From Neocallimastix lanati (nom. inval.) (Eukaryota; Neocallimastigomycota; Neocallimastigomycetes; Neocallimastigales; Neocallimastigaceae), in the NCBI GenBank assembly GCA_016946835.1, contig JACVTC010000066.1:643501-707500 (forward strand): a stretch of DNA of 64,000 nt. The letters run 5' to 3'. The notes beneath the pieces are model-generated. The model did no database searches, was not told the origin of the DNA, and saw nothing but the letters and a program-made list of their open reading frames with translations. Positions within the stretch are counted from its first letter, which is position 1. Each line of letters begins with the position of its first letter. Below are positions 1 to 10,335 of this stretch, piece after piece. The position numbers and the translations under genes were made by a program.

Positions 1-1019
1 TCATCATCCATTTCTGTAATATCCAGGTCTTTTTTGATGCAGTCAATAAGATCTAATGCCGTTAAGTGACGTTTGAGAGCTCTATACCATCTTGGAAAGT
101 TTTCTGTAGTTAATTTAAAATTTTGATAATTAAAAACCGATTTATTTGTCATAATTTTACGAAGTTTGGGACAGTTACTCTGAAAATGGCCTTGTTCTTT
201 ACAGAAATAACATACTTTGATAGTTAGATTTTTCATTTTTCTTGTTAAATCCTCCATTTCTTTTCCTTCTTTAGACCTTTCTATTCTTAATTTATCAAAA
301 CTTTTTTGGTTATTATAATTGTTAGTATTACTACTTCTAAGATTAGAACGAGAATAGTTATTAGAAAAAGAATTATTAGATGTAAAATTATGCCTTAGTT
401 GGGTACTTTCTTAAGTTGACCTATTTTGCAAACGGTCTACCTTTTCAGCGATTTGATAAGCTTTTGAGAGAGTTAAATCATCATCCAATGCTACTGGTTT
501 CCAAGCTTCTTGGTTGTTTTCTAAAGCATCAACATAATCTAATACACTGACATGTCTTTTTCTCTTTTTCTCTAGTTTTAAGTATAAGGTTTTAAATTTG
601 ACATTAAAATCCTTTACCCTTTCATTTCTTTTTATTTTTAAAGATCGTAATTCCCTTAATAAATTATTTTGGTCTTCTTTAGTGCCATAAAATTCTTCTA
701 ATGCATTAGTTATCTCTTGTAAGGAAGGATAATACTTTTCAGATGAAGATTCCGAGCCTGAAGAGCTATCTTCTTCATCATTGTCAATTGAACTATCATT
801 GGTATTAATTTGATTTCCGAGTTCTTGAATAATTTGTCTCGGTTCTCCTGTTGAAGTTAAAACGCAAGCCAAGAAAATTTTTCTTTCATCTGTCACTTCA
901 CCAAGTTCTACCCAAAGTTCAAGATCAGAACACCAGGTCTTGATATCTAAATTGTCCTTAGACAATTTTTCGATATCCTTTAATTCTTTCTTTAGTTCTC
1001 TGAAATGAATGTCACTCAT
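1..1019 (-). pseudogene. Ty3/gypsy gag region (element H), cut by the window edge
   Basis: Minus-strand gag-type region starting at an ATG at 1017-1019. The first 200 or so codons hold an acidic, Glu/Ser-rich capsid-like part with the usual gypsy gag sense (a DIKTWCSDLELW-like segment, then LRELRSLKIKRNERVKDF). A CCHC zinc knuckle of the form CYFCKEQGHFQSNC lies at about 170-212, as in nucleocapsid. The element runs off the left edge, so pol is not seen. Family knowledge: gag forms the virus-like particle in the cytoplasm and packages element RNA. It is a fossil, probably with at least one break in the visible part. A related gag is at 20527-21460. Confidence 0.75.
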
Positions 1020-1188
1020 TTTTACCAGAATTTTTAGTATTTAACTAATTTGAATTTAATTTATTTATTAATTAATATTTTATTTTAAGTAGTTTGATTA
1101 AAGAAAAATAACAAAACTACCAAGTATTTGTAAAAAAAATTATATATATATTAAATATATTAATTGTAAATAGTATAATTTATTTTTT
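1020..1188. other. A+T-rich leader of element H
   Basis: Sequence between the gag start and the hairpin repeats. It is nearly pure A/T with no open frame. By position it is the proximal 5' leader of the minus-strand gypsy element. Confidence 0.4.
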
Positions 1189-1402
1189 TTTATTTCAAAC
1201 ACTCTGTTTAACAGATAAAAAAAAATAATATTGTTATAATATTAATTAATCCTTTATTCCAAACACTCTGTTTGACGAATAAATAAAAATTTTGTAATAT
1301 TAATGAATCTTTTATTCCAAACACTCTGTTTGACGAATAAATAAAATTATTGTTAATAATATTAATATTTACTTTATTTCAAACACTCTGTTCGACAATA
1401 AA
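1189..1402. repeat. Four spaced hairpin repeats in the gypsy H leader
   Basis: Four copies of a 31-bp imperfect palindrome at 1189-1219, 1253-1283, 1311-1341 and 1373-1402, spaced 58-64 bp. The best copies read TTTATTC, CAAACA, loop CTC, TGTTTG, AC, GAATAAA, so a 13-bp stem closes on a 3-nt loop with a 2-nt bulge. The inner CAAACACTCTGTT core is constant and the outer stem varies. Spacers are A/T only. Position suggests a cis-acting RNA or DNA element of the gypsy 5' region (packaging, dimerisation or protein binding). That role is inference. Confidence 0.8.
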
Positions 1403-1933
1403 GAAAGAAAACTTTTGTTCAAGAAAAAATTATTATATTTTTTTTATTGAGTAAATAATAAGTACTATACCCGGAGAATCAATAATTATTTCATATGCAT
1501 ATATTATAAATTTAAATCGTTTTTCAAACCCCCAAGTGAAGTTACTGCGTCGTTCGACCTCGTTCTAAAGACCGTCAGTCAGATACTCTTGATATATCGT
1601 AACCTTATCTTTAAAACCTCTACTACCCCGCTTCAATGCAACCTCACTCTGTTTTACTTTGCGAATTTAAAATTATTTTTATATTTTTATAACCTCTACT
1701 ACGTATATCGTTATCTAGATACTATATGCAAGTATATAATTACGCCGGATACCTAAAAAAAAATTTTGTTGGAATAAAGAAAAATATTTTAATGTGTATA
1801 TTTTTAAAAAAAATTTTTTTTTTATAATTTATAATTAATAACAATTTTAATATATACTAATAACTTAAAAATTAAATATTTTAAAATTAATTATTATAAT
1901 TAAATAGCATTTCCAGCTACTTTCCAATAGCAT
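1403..1933. other. Mixed-composition block upstream of gypsy H
   Basis: No gene. The stretch 1510-1740 is clearly richer in G+C than its surroundings and contains two copies of a CCTCTACTAC motif (about 1617 and 1693). On the minus strand it has TATA-like A/T boxes. It may be the promoter/R-U5 part of an LTR belonging to element H, but I could not find matching LTR ends. Confidence 0.3.
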
Positions 1934-2108
1934 TGTTAGGATTAGTAAAAATCGTTTACGTTTTATACAGCTTACCTATTACGGTGTCATGGATAAAACG
2001 CACAGAGTACAATTATTCTCAAACGAATATTGTAGCACATTGCCTTACAATATAAAAATTGTTAAGGATATACTTACGTCGATAATTTTTACTCCTACAA
2101 TCCCAACA
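1934..2108 (-). repeat. LTR-like block with 10-bp inverted termini
   Basis: On the minus strand this 175-bp block begins TGTTGGGATT and ends AATCCTAACA, a 10-bp terminal inverted repeat with one mismatch and the TG...CA ends of an LTR. A TATA-like GTATAAAACG lies near its end. No clear target duplication flanks it (AGCAT on the left, ATAGT on the right), so it may be the 5' LTR of gypsy H or a solo LTR. Confidence 0.5.
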
Positions 2109-2632
2109 ATAGTACTTATTCTGAAGGGTACTAATTCAATTTAATTATAACAATTAAAATAAAATAACTTAATCAAAAGTTATTTAATTAAAGCTTCATT
2201 AATAAATTTTTAAAAAAAAAATTTATCTATCACTTTAACTTTATAAAAGGGTTTTAGAAAAAAAAATGTTTTATAAAAACTATTTCATAAAAAAAATTTT
2301 TAAATTAATAACTAATATTTTAAATAATTATCTAATGCAATATTAAAATTTTGTTTTTTCCCGATATCTCCACCAAAACTTATGTTATGGTTCTTTGAGA
2401 AAAACAAAATTTTTATACACAAAAGATAAAGATTTAAAATATTTATTTGCACAATAACAATTTTATAATTTATTTATTTATTTAATTTTTAAAGTAATTA
2501 CATTATTTATTCAATTAATTAAACTAATTAAATTTTATTAGCTAAATTATTACTATTCCTAATATTAATACTAATACTATTACTTATATTATTACTAATA
2601 TTATTACTATTTTTATTTTATTATTATTATTA

Positions 2633-2664
<32 letters not shown>

Positions 2665-3391
2665 TTGTGTTATCTTTTTTTTTAGAAGAAGTTATTTTCT
2701 TCAGATATTTATATTTGATTTCATTTTTAAAGTTTAATATCTTGGAAATGAAAAAGAATTTAAGATTTAATTAAAAGAATTATTAATTCATTCTTAATTA
2801 AATGTTAAATAAAATTATTAACAATATGTTTAATATAAATTCCATAAAGGAATAAAAAAAATTATTATTTAAAAAGATATTATAAAGATTTTAATTAAAT
2901 AATATCTGGAGTAAATAATTAAAAAGTTTTTAATAAAATTTTTAATTAAAAGTTTACAAAAATATTAATTGAGTTTTATAAAAGATAATAAATTATTTAA
3001 TGATAATTTATTTTAAGTTTAATAAGAATTAATATTAATTTATAATGTTATTGAAAGTTAATAATAATTAATTTGATAAAATTATAATAAAAATATAAAA
3101 TAATTTTAATATAGATTCAATAAAGAATTTGTTAATATAAATTTTGAAGAGTTTATATGTATTTTAATATTAATTTAATTAAGTTTCAGTAATGATTTTA
3201 TAAAAAATATTTTTATAAAGATTTTAATTAATATTATAATAATTTTAATTAATTTATAATATTATATAATAAAATTTTTAATTTAATTCAGGGAAGAATA
3301 TAAGAAAGTTCCATTAGTAAAGAATATAAACTTAATTATGGTTAAGTTATGTCTAAACATAACAAAATAAGTAATTTATAGTCATTCTTTA
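2109..3391. other. A/T-only intergenic stretch
   Basis: No open frame and no recognisable element. It includes a (TTA/ATT)n microsatellite at about 2545-2665 and otherwise long A/T tracts. Confidence 0.5.
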
Positions 3392-3646
3392 TCAAGACTT
3401 CCTTCTTATTATGAGTTTTTCGTTGGCTCTGTTTAATATTTTAATAAAATTCTTTGTGTTTCTATCTAAGATTGAGAATTGTTTGTTTACATTTTCTTCA
3501 AAGTCTTTCAAAAAATTAAAATCATCATCTTCGTGATCTTGAATTTCTTGTTCTTCACTTTCATAATTATAGTTTTGTGAAGTTGATGATTCTCTGGATT
3601 TTTCTGAATTTCTAGATTTGTTAGTTTCCTTTTTGGAATTTAGAAT
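3392..3646 (-). pseudogene. Acidic 80-odd codon coding fragment, possibly gag of copia M
   Basis: A minus-strand open stretch of about 80 codons ending in TGA at 3392-3394, without an in-frame ATG. The product is very polar: SRNSEKSRESSTSQNYNYES, then EEQEIQDHEDDDF, then a basic tail ending RRKS. Codon use is clearly coding-like. It lies about 170 bp downstream (minus sense) of a copia primer site at 3822-3834, so it may be part of the older copia element M, but I recognise no domain. A fragment of a host gene is the alternative. Confidence 0.35.
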
Positions 3647-3821
3647 TTTGAATTTTAATTTTAAAAAAAAAAAAATTTAAATTTTGAAATTTTAATTTTG
3701 AAATCTAATTTCAATAATTTTTGAATTTGTAAATTTTAAATTATTTATTTAATATTTTAATTATAACAAGCTTGTTTAATTTAATTTTTGTATTTTTATA
3801 GCTAATAGCTCATTAGGTAAG

Positions 3822-3834
3822 TGAGACTCTTAAT
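3822..3834 (-). promoter_or_regulatory. Copia primer-binding site of element M
   Basis: Plus strand TGAGACTCTTAAT, 13 of the 14 bases of the tRNA-Lys(CUU) anticodon-arm primer site found beside the LTRs of A, B, C and D. It marks the inner edge of an older copia 5' LTR to its right. Confidence 0.55.
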
Positions 3835-3922
3835 TAGTTAAGAATGTAACTGAAATCTTACAATCTCAATTATGATTATTTATAGTTAATATGGCTTTTA
3901 TTTATTTATATTTAATTATATG
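3835..3922 (-). repeat. Part 1 of copia M LTR, interrupted by element A
   Basis: Sequence between the M primer site and the left end of element A. With its continuation beyond A (10336 to about 10502, ending TTAACA) it totals about 255 bp, close to the 215-242 bp LTRs of A, B and C. Inference: A inserted into the LTR of M. No second M LTR was found to confirm it. Confidence 0.4.
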
Positions 3923-4139
3923 TGTTGTTTATTAAAGATTTTTATTAATAAGTTTTATTTATATAAAATATAAATAGGTAATTTCAAAGATTTAACGTAG
4001 TAAAATTTACATGTATTTATACTAAAATGTGGCTTGTTCTATATTATTATTAATTAATTACATTATATTAAATATATATTAAAATTATATTATCATTAAT
4101 CTAGAATTGTTTTAATATATAAATTCACATATTGTAACA
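3923..4139 (-). repeat. 3' LTR of copia A
   Basis: 217-bp LTR matching 10114-10330 except at about three positions. On the minus strand it begins TGTTACAATATG, just after the polypurine tract. Confidence 0.95.
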
Positions 4140-4153
4140 TTCCCCTCTAAACT
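4140..4153 (-). promoter_or_regulatory. Polypurine tract of copia A
   Basis: On the minus strand TTTAGAGGGGAA directly precedes the 3' LTR. This is the position of the plus-strand primer in LTR retroelements. Confidence 0.8.
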
Positions 4154-4273
4154 TAAATTATTTAAAATTATTTTAGTTTGAATTGTTTAGATATAAAATA
4201 AATAAATTTATAAATTTATATAAATATTAAATAAAATTTAATGTATTGATTTCAATAGATTTATGAAAATAAA

Positions 4274-5210
4274 TTAATGTGATTTATAAAAAATTTTATC
4301 TGTAAATGTTTTCATTTTAGATCCATTTATATTTTTAGTTAATGCATCAGCAAGCATTTCATTAGTGTTTTTATATTCTAATTTTATTCTATTATTTATA
4401 ATATTATCTTTATCAAAATAATATTTTATAGAAATATGTTTAAGTTTTGTGTTAATTTCTCCATTTTCAATGCAGATTTTTGATGCCATATTGTCAGTAT
4501 ATATAGTTATTGGTGATTTCTTATTAAATAATTCAATTAATATATTCCTAATCCATAATACTTTCTTTGTACATTCAGATGTGCTTGTATATTCTGCCTC
4601 TGCAGTAGAAGTAGCAACTGTGTTTTGTTTCTTGGAATACCAACAAATGGGTGAATTTCCCATTAAAATGATATGACCGGAGGTAGATTTTCTGTCTTCT
4701 TTATCTCCTGCAAAATCGGTATCTGTATAAGCATGTATATGTCCTTGCCCGTTGAATAATAATTTAAAATTTTTAGTATTATTTAAATATTTAAAAATAT
4801 TTATTACTTTCTTCCAGTCAGAAGTTGTTGGGTTTTCACAGTGTCTTGCGGCTTTATGGACCGAGAATGAAATGTCAGGTCTAGTACATTTTGCTAGATA
4901 AATAAGTGAACCAATGGCACTTTTATAAATAGTAGGGTCAAACGGAGTATTATTTTCAGAAATAATATTATCTCCAGAGCATGGTGTATTACATTTTTTA
5001 ATATTATTAATTTTGTAGGATTTGAGTAAATTATCTATAAAGTTTCTTTGATGTACGTAATATTGTTTATTTTTATTTTCAATAGTTATTCCTAAAATAT
5101 ATTTAACTGGTTCACAATTAGATATATTAAATCTTTTTGTTATTTTATTTATGAAAAATTTTATTTCCTGATCTGATCCCGTGATTATCATATCATCAAC
5201 GTAGATAGCA
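4274..5210 (-). pseudogene. Copia A RNase H and distal reverse transcriptase
   Basis: The minus-strand coding part contains the RT active-site box IYVDDMIITG near 5165-5205, the palm/thumb segment KYILGITIENK, the GSLIYLAKCTRPDISF motif typical of copia RT, then the RNase H signatures YTDTDFAGD, STAEAEY and DNMASKICIENGE, ending in the conserved ADALTK tail. Family role: copying of element RNA to DNA and removal of the RNA strand in the virus-like particle. The domain is split from its upstream half by the solo LTR at 5211-5946. Fossil. Confidence 0.9.
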
Positions 5211-5946
5211 TGATATAAAACAAATATGTGTAGCAACATATTTGTATATTTAATAATAATTATTAAATATTAAATTTATATCTCTTTTGTCAATAATAAT
5301 ATTTGAAATAATTTTATTATTCATATATTATTCAATATTTATATATATATTATTCATTATAATATGAAATATATTAAATATATTAAATTAAATAGTTAAT
5401 TTCTTCTAAATATATATAAGAATATTATTATATATATAATTTAACTATTCATATTTATTTTTAAAGTTTATATTAAAAAGACATAATACTTCTATATATT
5501 ATAATATATAATATAATGAAATAGTTTTAGTTATTTTAATTATAATTAAATATATATAGTTGATATTATTTATTATATTCATATTTATTATATAATTATG
5601 AATATAATAAATATGAAAATTTTTAATTATGAAAAATTTTATTATATATTTAACTTTATTATTCTTATATTCATTTTAAGAATTATATAGTTATATTTAT
5701 TATATTTTTTTAATATATATTTATTATATATTATACTATACTCCGATATAATATATTTTAAATGTATATTTATTATTATTAATAATTAAATTATTAAAAG
5801 ATTCCTAATAACTACTCTTCTTTATTTGTAGTTTAGAGAAGACCCTTGGTTAATAGGGTTTTATAAATTAAAAAAATATTAATAAAGGTTAATTAAATAT
5901 AACGATACTATTAAAAATTAGTAGCACATAGAAGTCCCGCATATCA
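5211..5946. repeat. Solo LTR-like insertion X-a inside the copia A RT region
   Basis: 736-bp non-coding insert with TG...CA ends and inverted termini TGATAT...ATATCA. Its left end carries a subterminal palindrome (ACAAATATGT, 6-nt loop, ACATATTTGT). Flanks are AGCA on the left and ACCA on the right, a 4-bp target duplication with one mismatch. The other end (GTCCCGCATATCA) lies exactly 10 bp from CACGTG at 5957-5962. Related copies are at 8408, 23871/30852, 30879 and 32309. The TG...CA ends favour an LTR over a MITE. Confidence 0.85.
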
Positions 5947-6435
5947 ACCAATCAAACACGTGACTTTATTATTGAAAATTTTGAAGAACATACAAGGTTC
6001 AGACTTTAATTGTTTAAATCCATTGTTAGTAATAAAATTAGTGATTGTTTTGTACCATTGCCTTCCTGACTGGCGTAAGCCGTATAATGCTTTGTTTAAC
6101 TTCCAAAAACCTTTACCATAATTTGGATCACCTTGCGGAATTGATGTATAAATTACTTTGTCTAAAACAGCATTTAAATATGCTGACTTTATGTCTAACT
6201 GAAACATATTCCAATGTAGTTTTGCAGCTATAGAGATTATTAGCTTTAAACTGTCTGAATTTAATGTTGGTGAATATGTTAAATCGAAGTCTGTACCGTA
6301 TTTTTGTGTAAATCCACGGGCGACTAAGCGAGCTTTGTATTTTGAAATGTTATTATTTTTATCTCTTTTTGTGGCAAATACCCATTTTGTAGTAATAACT
6401 GATTTGTTATTAGGTATATGTCTTACAAAAGTCAT
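5947..6435 (-). pseudogene. Copia A proximal reverse transcriptase
   Basis: Minus-strand fingers/palm part of copia RT: WVFATKRD, KARLVARGFTQKYGTDF, YSPTLNSDSLKLI, QLDIKSAYLNAVLDKVIY and WKLNKALYGLRQSGRQWY. These are the standard RVT_2 blocks in order. The CACGTG hexamer at 5957-5962 lies within this coding sequence, which shows that it belonged to the target before X-a arrived. Fossil. Confidence 0.9.
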
Positions 6436-6458
6436 TGTTTTATTTCTATATAAATTAT

Positions 6459-7106
6459 TTAATTCTTCTTTGATGGCTTCAATCCATTTTTCTTTATTTT
6501 TACATGTGATAGCTTGATTAAAACATTAAAACTTAATGGGTTGTCGAGTTCGATAGATTGAATAGATAAATTAATGTCCCGCTTTTTGCTTGATTCTTTA
6601 ATTAATGGACTACCATGGCGTTTCATTAAAATTTGTGGAGTTGGTACATTTATATCACGTGCCTTTTTGTTATTCATGTTATTATCTATGTCTAATGTTC
6701 TTTTATTTGATTTATGATTGTTTAGATTATTAGTGTGCGTATTTGAATTGTTCAAAGTTGTAGAATCATCGGAATTGTTATAGTGTTGTATATCTGATGA
6801 TAATTTGTTGTTTAATTGATCGTTATTATTACTATTTTCATCAATGTTATTTGGTTCATTTTATGGCGCATCCTTATTATTAATATCGTGATTCAAATTG
6901 TTTTGATTATTTATTTTGTCTTTTAAATCATCATTATTTTCAAATAATGAATGATCAATGTTATTATTATAATTTAATGATAGAGTGTTTTTATTGTTAT
7001 TGTTATTGTATTTGTGTAATTCGTAATTAAAAATATAATTTGCTGGTATATCTTCTTGGAATATAGCTTCCCTAACTAAATGAATACTTTGATCCTTAAA
7101 ATCCAT
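6459..7106 (-). pseudogene. Copia A Asn-rich linker between integrase and RT
   Basis: Low-complexity minus-strand coding dominated by Asn, Asp, Lys and Leu (NNSNTHTNNLNNHKSNKRT, NNNNNKNTLSLNYNNNIDHS). It occupies the place where copia polyproteins have a variable region between the integrase C-terminus and RT. Comparable linkers occur in B and C. It probably encodes a disordered segment. No domain is seen. Fossil. Confidence 0.75.
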
Positions 7107-7138
7107 TGCTATGTTGCTATTTGAATCAAAGTTAATTC

Positions 7139-8206
7139 CTAAAATATACCTTGTTTGGTGTTTGGTTCAAATCTAGAGTTTTTATTCATAGTATTATTGT
7201 AGTGCATAACACAACCAAAAACTTTAACTTTATCTAGATTAACTTTTCTGTTATAAAATATTTCATTCGGAATCAGATTAGAAATATTTTCATGTGGCGT
7301 TATATTGTACAAAAAGTTAGAATATATAACAGCAAAAGACCAAAAATCGAGGCTTAGCTTAGCCCAATGTATTAATGTTTTGGTTGCATTTTGTAATGTT
7401 TGATTATACCTTTCTGCAATACCGTTGTTTTGTGGATTATATGGAGTAGAAAATATCTTTTTAATACCCATCTTTCTGCAGAATTTCTTGATACGAGAAT
7501 TATTGTATTCTCTTCCATTGTCAGATTTAAAATATTTAATTTTATTTTCAAAGTGATTATTGATGTATTTAATAAAATTAATAATTATATTTACTGCCTC
7601 CGATTTTTCTTTCATAAGATATACCCAAGATTTTCGACTAAATTCATCAATGAAGGTAATAATGTATTTGAAGTTATCTTGAGATACCGGATTAATAGGC
7701 CCCATAATGTCTGAATGTATCGTTTCGAGAACCTTTTGAACCTTTGGAGGAGTCTTATTGTGTGGCTTTGATTTAAGTTCGGATATGGCGCATTCCAAAC
7801 AGTTATTAGTTTTGATGTTGTGTAATTCAAGGTATTTTGAAATATCCCTTTGATAAAAGTGACCGAGTCTTTGATGCCAAAGCATTAATGATTGATTATT
7901 TAATTCTGTAGAGTTTATATCAGGTTTGTAATATTGAGTAGAAGGGATAACAAAAGTATTTGTATTGTTTGTGGCGAATTCTCCAATTGTATAATTATTT
8001 TTAAAAATTTTTAGATAGATATTGTCATTTTTATATAATATAGTGGCGTTATAACCATCCTTAGCAAGTTTGACACCACCTATAAGATTTTTGTTTATAT
8101 CTTTGGAGTAAAATACTTTTTCTAGTATAATTTTGTGGCCGTTGATTATGACATTAAATCTTCCAAATCCTTCAAATGTGCATGTAGATTTATTTGCACA
8201 CTTCAT
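7139..8206 (-). pseudogene. Copia A integrase
   Basis: Long minus-strand stretch with the GAG-pre-integrase/zinc part (LMLWHQRLGHFYQRDISKYL, then NNCLECAISELKSK) followed by the rve catalytic core: TIHSDIMGPINPVS, FIDEFSRKSWVYLMK, KYFKSDNGREYNN and TPYNPQNNGIAERYNQTL, carrying the DDE residues. The downstream IPNEIFYNRK and KVFGCVMHY blocks are also copia-typical. Role: joins element DNA to the host chromosome. Fossil, though this part looks well preserved. Confidence 0.92.
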
Positions 8207-8407
8207 AGTAATATTTGTTTTGGTAAAATTTTCCAGAATTGATATATCATTCGTAATATGTTCACTGGGTCCTGTATCGTAAGTCCAAAGTATGGTTCTA
8301 GTAGTATCGTGACCAATATTGTCACGTGAATTGAAAATGTAATTTTCTGATGAAACTTTTGTATTTTGAGTTAGAGAAACAGTATTTTCGTTTAAATCTT
8401 CTGGTTT
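8207..8407 (-). pseudogene. Copia A protease region
   Basis: Minus-strand WTYDTGPSEHITND (about 8245-8290) is the copia aspartic protease active-site block, corresponding to the D-S/T-G-A motif followed by H-M/I-T. It sits just upstream of integrase, as in copia. A CACGTG at 8323-8328 within this stretch carries no X insertion. Fossil. Confidence 0.8.
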
Positions 8408-8972
8408 TGATCTAAAACAAATATGTGTAGTAACATATTTGTATATTTAATAATAATTATTAAATATTAAATTTATATCTTTTGATAATAATTTTTATAA
8501 TATATTATTAATTATTCATTATTATATTATAATTACTATTATAATATATATTAAATTACATATTATTTTATAATATATTATATTATATTATTTATTTTAT
8601 AATTATATATTATTATATTAAAATATAATAATATTTTTATATTTAACTTTAATAGGATTTTTATTATATTATACAATATATTATTATGTATTATTTTATA
8701 TTTATTTTTTCTTTTACATATAATATACATTTATTATTTAAATATAGATATTGTATTCTTATATATATATAATTTATATTATATGTTTAAAATATATTTC
8801 ATACTATTAAATTTTATAATTTTAAAATGTAATTTCTTAATAATAACCAATTTCTAATAAATTAATTTAGAAAGGGGGTTTTTTAGTTTTTAGGAAAAGG
8901 AATAATAAATTAAATAAAGATATAACTATATTATTATAATTAAAATATAGCACATAAAAGTCCCGTATATCA
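8408..8972. repeat. Solo LTR-like insertion X-b inside copia A
   Basis: 565-bp non-coding copy of family X, left end TGATCTAAAACAAATATGTG, right end GTCCCGTATATCA. It is flanked by GTTT on both sides (8404-8407 and 8973-8976), a perfect 4-bp target duplication. The right end is 10 bp from CACGTG at 8983-8988, which lies in copia A coding sequence. Same orientation as X-a. Confidence 0.88.
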
Positions 8973-9465
8973 GTTTATTTATCACGTGATTTTCATATAA
9001 TAAAGAATTATTTAAGATCATGTGATTTGTTTGTTCATTATATTTAGTATCATTATATTCAATACTATCAATGAATTTACCATGCATTGTATTGATTTCT
9101 TCATAGCATGGAGTAAATTCCCTTTCATCTAAACATTCAATATTATTTATAGTATTATTATTTCTTCTTTTACGGTTGTTATTTTTATTTCTTCTTTTGT
9201 TGTTGTTATTGCGGCTTCCTTTATTGTAATTGTTGTTTTTATTGTTAATAATTTTAACTCTTGAGTTATTTTTGTTTGTTCCACATGGATTGAAATAGCA
9301 GTCTTTTGCAAAATGACCTTGGTTACCTCAAATTAAACAAAATTTTGTTTGTTTATCATAATTTCGTACATTAGAAATGTAGTTAATACTGTGGCTTTCA
9401 ATATTATCAATGTCCATTTTGTCTTCGTATACATTGTTCGATGTTTGTCCTAAGTTATTCTTTGA
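8973..9465 (-). pseudogene. Copia A nucleocapsid region
   Basis: Minus-strand coding between gag and protease: a basic Arg/Lys/Asn-rich segment (about 9140-9280) and a zinc-knuckle-type block with GHFAKDC (about 9290-9340). Family role: binding of element RNA. Fossil. Confidence 0.65.
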
Positions 9466-10092
9466 TTATTGAATGCTGATTCTTGAAATATAATTACTTT
9501 TTCTTTCTCGGCGGTAGGATAACATAGTGTATTTGTCCTTGATTTCTGTGTAAAAAGTTCCTACTTCCATAGAAGAACTGAATGTGACCTTGTCTTGTAG
9601 CTCCTTAGGAAGTGCATCATACATAATTGATATTTTTTCCATTTTTGGAAGGTCCATAGAAGATGTTTTGAGAAGCCTAAATAGTTCACAGATTTCATTG
9701 ATTACTTCCATAGTTTCATGGAAGGAATTTGCGTGGATCGTATATAGTTGTTTGATCCACATACCACAAAGGGCCGAATTGTCTATATAATATAGTGTTT
9801 TTAGTTTCTGCATTTTAGCGTACGCATTTGGAGAGTCTTTAATGAAGAATTTTATTCGATCGACCACATTTGCCGTAATATCTGAACATACTTGAGCAAC
9901 TTCAGCAATACAGTCGTCATAAAACTTCCTTTCATTGGCAGTTGATGATTCCGAAATCTTCAATGTGGCTAAGTAATTGGAAGTTACATATTTCGTTAAT
10001 TTCTTTGCTTTAAAGTGGTCATAAATGGCAGCATACCAAATTGGATAATTTTCACTTCCGGTGAGCTTATCGATGGAGAAGTTAGTAGTCAT
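9466..10092 (-). pseudogene. Copia A gag (capsid part)
   Basis: Minus-strand open stretch of 208 codons from an ATG at 10090-10092, 8 bp from the primer site. MTTNFSIDKLTGSENYPIWY is the copia gag N-terminal block in which the element sits next to a conserved Trp. KMQKLKTLYYIDNSALCGMWIKQLYTI and the following LLKTSSMDLPKMEKISIMYDALP match the UBN2-type gag helices. Forms the virus-like particle. Fossil. Confidence 0.88.
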
Positions 10093-10099
10093 TTTGAAA

Positions 10100-10113
10100 T
10101 GAGACTCTTAATC
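10100..10113 (-). promoter_or_regulatory. Primer-binding site of copia A (half tRNA-Lys CUU)
   Basis: Plus strand TGAGACTCTTAATC abuts the 5' LTR. It equals nucleotides 27-40 (anticodon arm, CUU anticodon) of tRNA-Lys as known from animals, so the minus-strand RNA would pair with a tRNA-Lys cut in its anticodon stem. No 3'-CCA-type site is present. Confidence 0.8.
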
Positions 10114-10330
10114 TGTTGTTTATTAAAGATTTTTATTAATAAGTTTTATTTATATAAAATATAAATTGGTAATTACAAAGATTTAACGTAGTAAAATTTA
10201 CATGTATTTATACTAAAATGTGGCTTGTTCTAGATTATTATTAATTAATTACATTATATTAAATATATATTAAAATTATATTATCATTAATCTAGAATTG
10301 TTTTAATATATAAATTCACATATTGTAACA
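10114..10330 (-). repeat. 5' LTR of copia A
   Basis: 217-bp partner of 3923-4139, immediately followed by the ATATG target duplication at 10331-10335. Confidence 0.95.
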
Positions 10331-10335
10331 ATATG

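Larger units (their letters stand above)
3923..10330 (-). mobile_element. Ty1/copia element A with both LTRs and a 5-bp target duplication
   Basis: A full-length, minus-strand copia element of 6408 bp including two inserted solo LTRs. It has 217-bp LTRs at both ends (TGTTG...TAACA, read on the plus strand) that differ at about three positions by hand count, and a perfect ATATG target duplication at 3918-3922 and 10331-10335. Order on the minus strand: LTR, tRNA-Lys primer site, gag, zinc knuckle, protease, integrase, Asn-rich linker, reverse transcriptase, RNase H, polypurine tract, LTR, the usual copia order. Recent by LTR similarity, but broken in several places and split twice by family X. 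Confidence 0.95.

Noticed and set aside
1440-1500. tRNA 3'-end primer site for gypsy H (TTCTCCGGGTATAG on the minus strand)
   Set aside because: No TGG at the right place and no tRNA I can match.
7400-7714. Plus-strand open frame opposite copia A integrase
   Set aside because: Shadow of the conserved minus-strand integrase frame.
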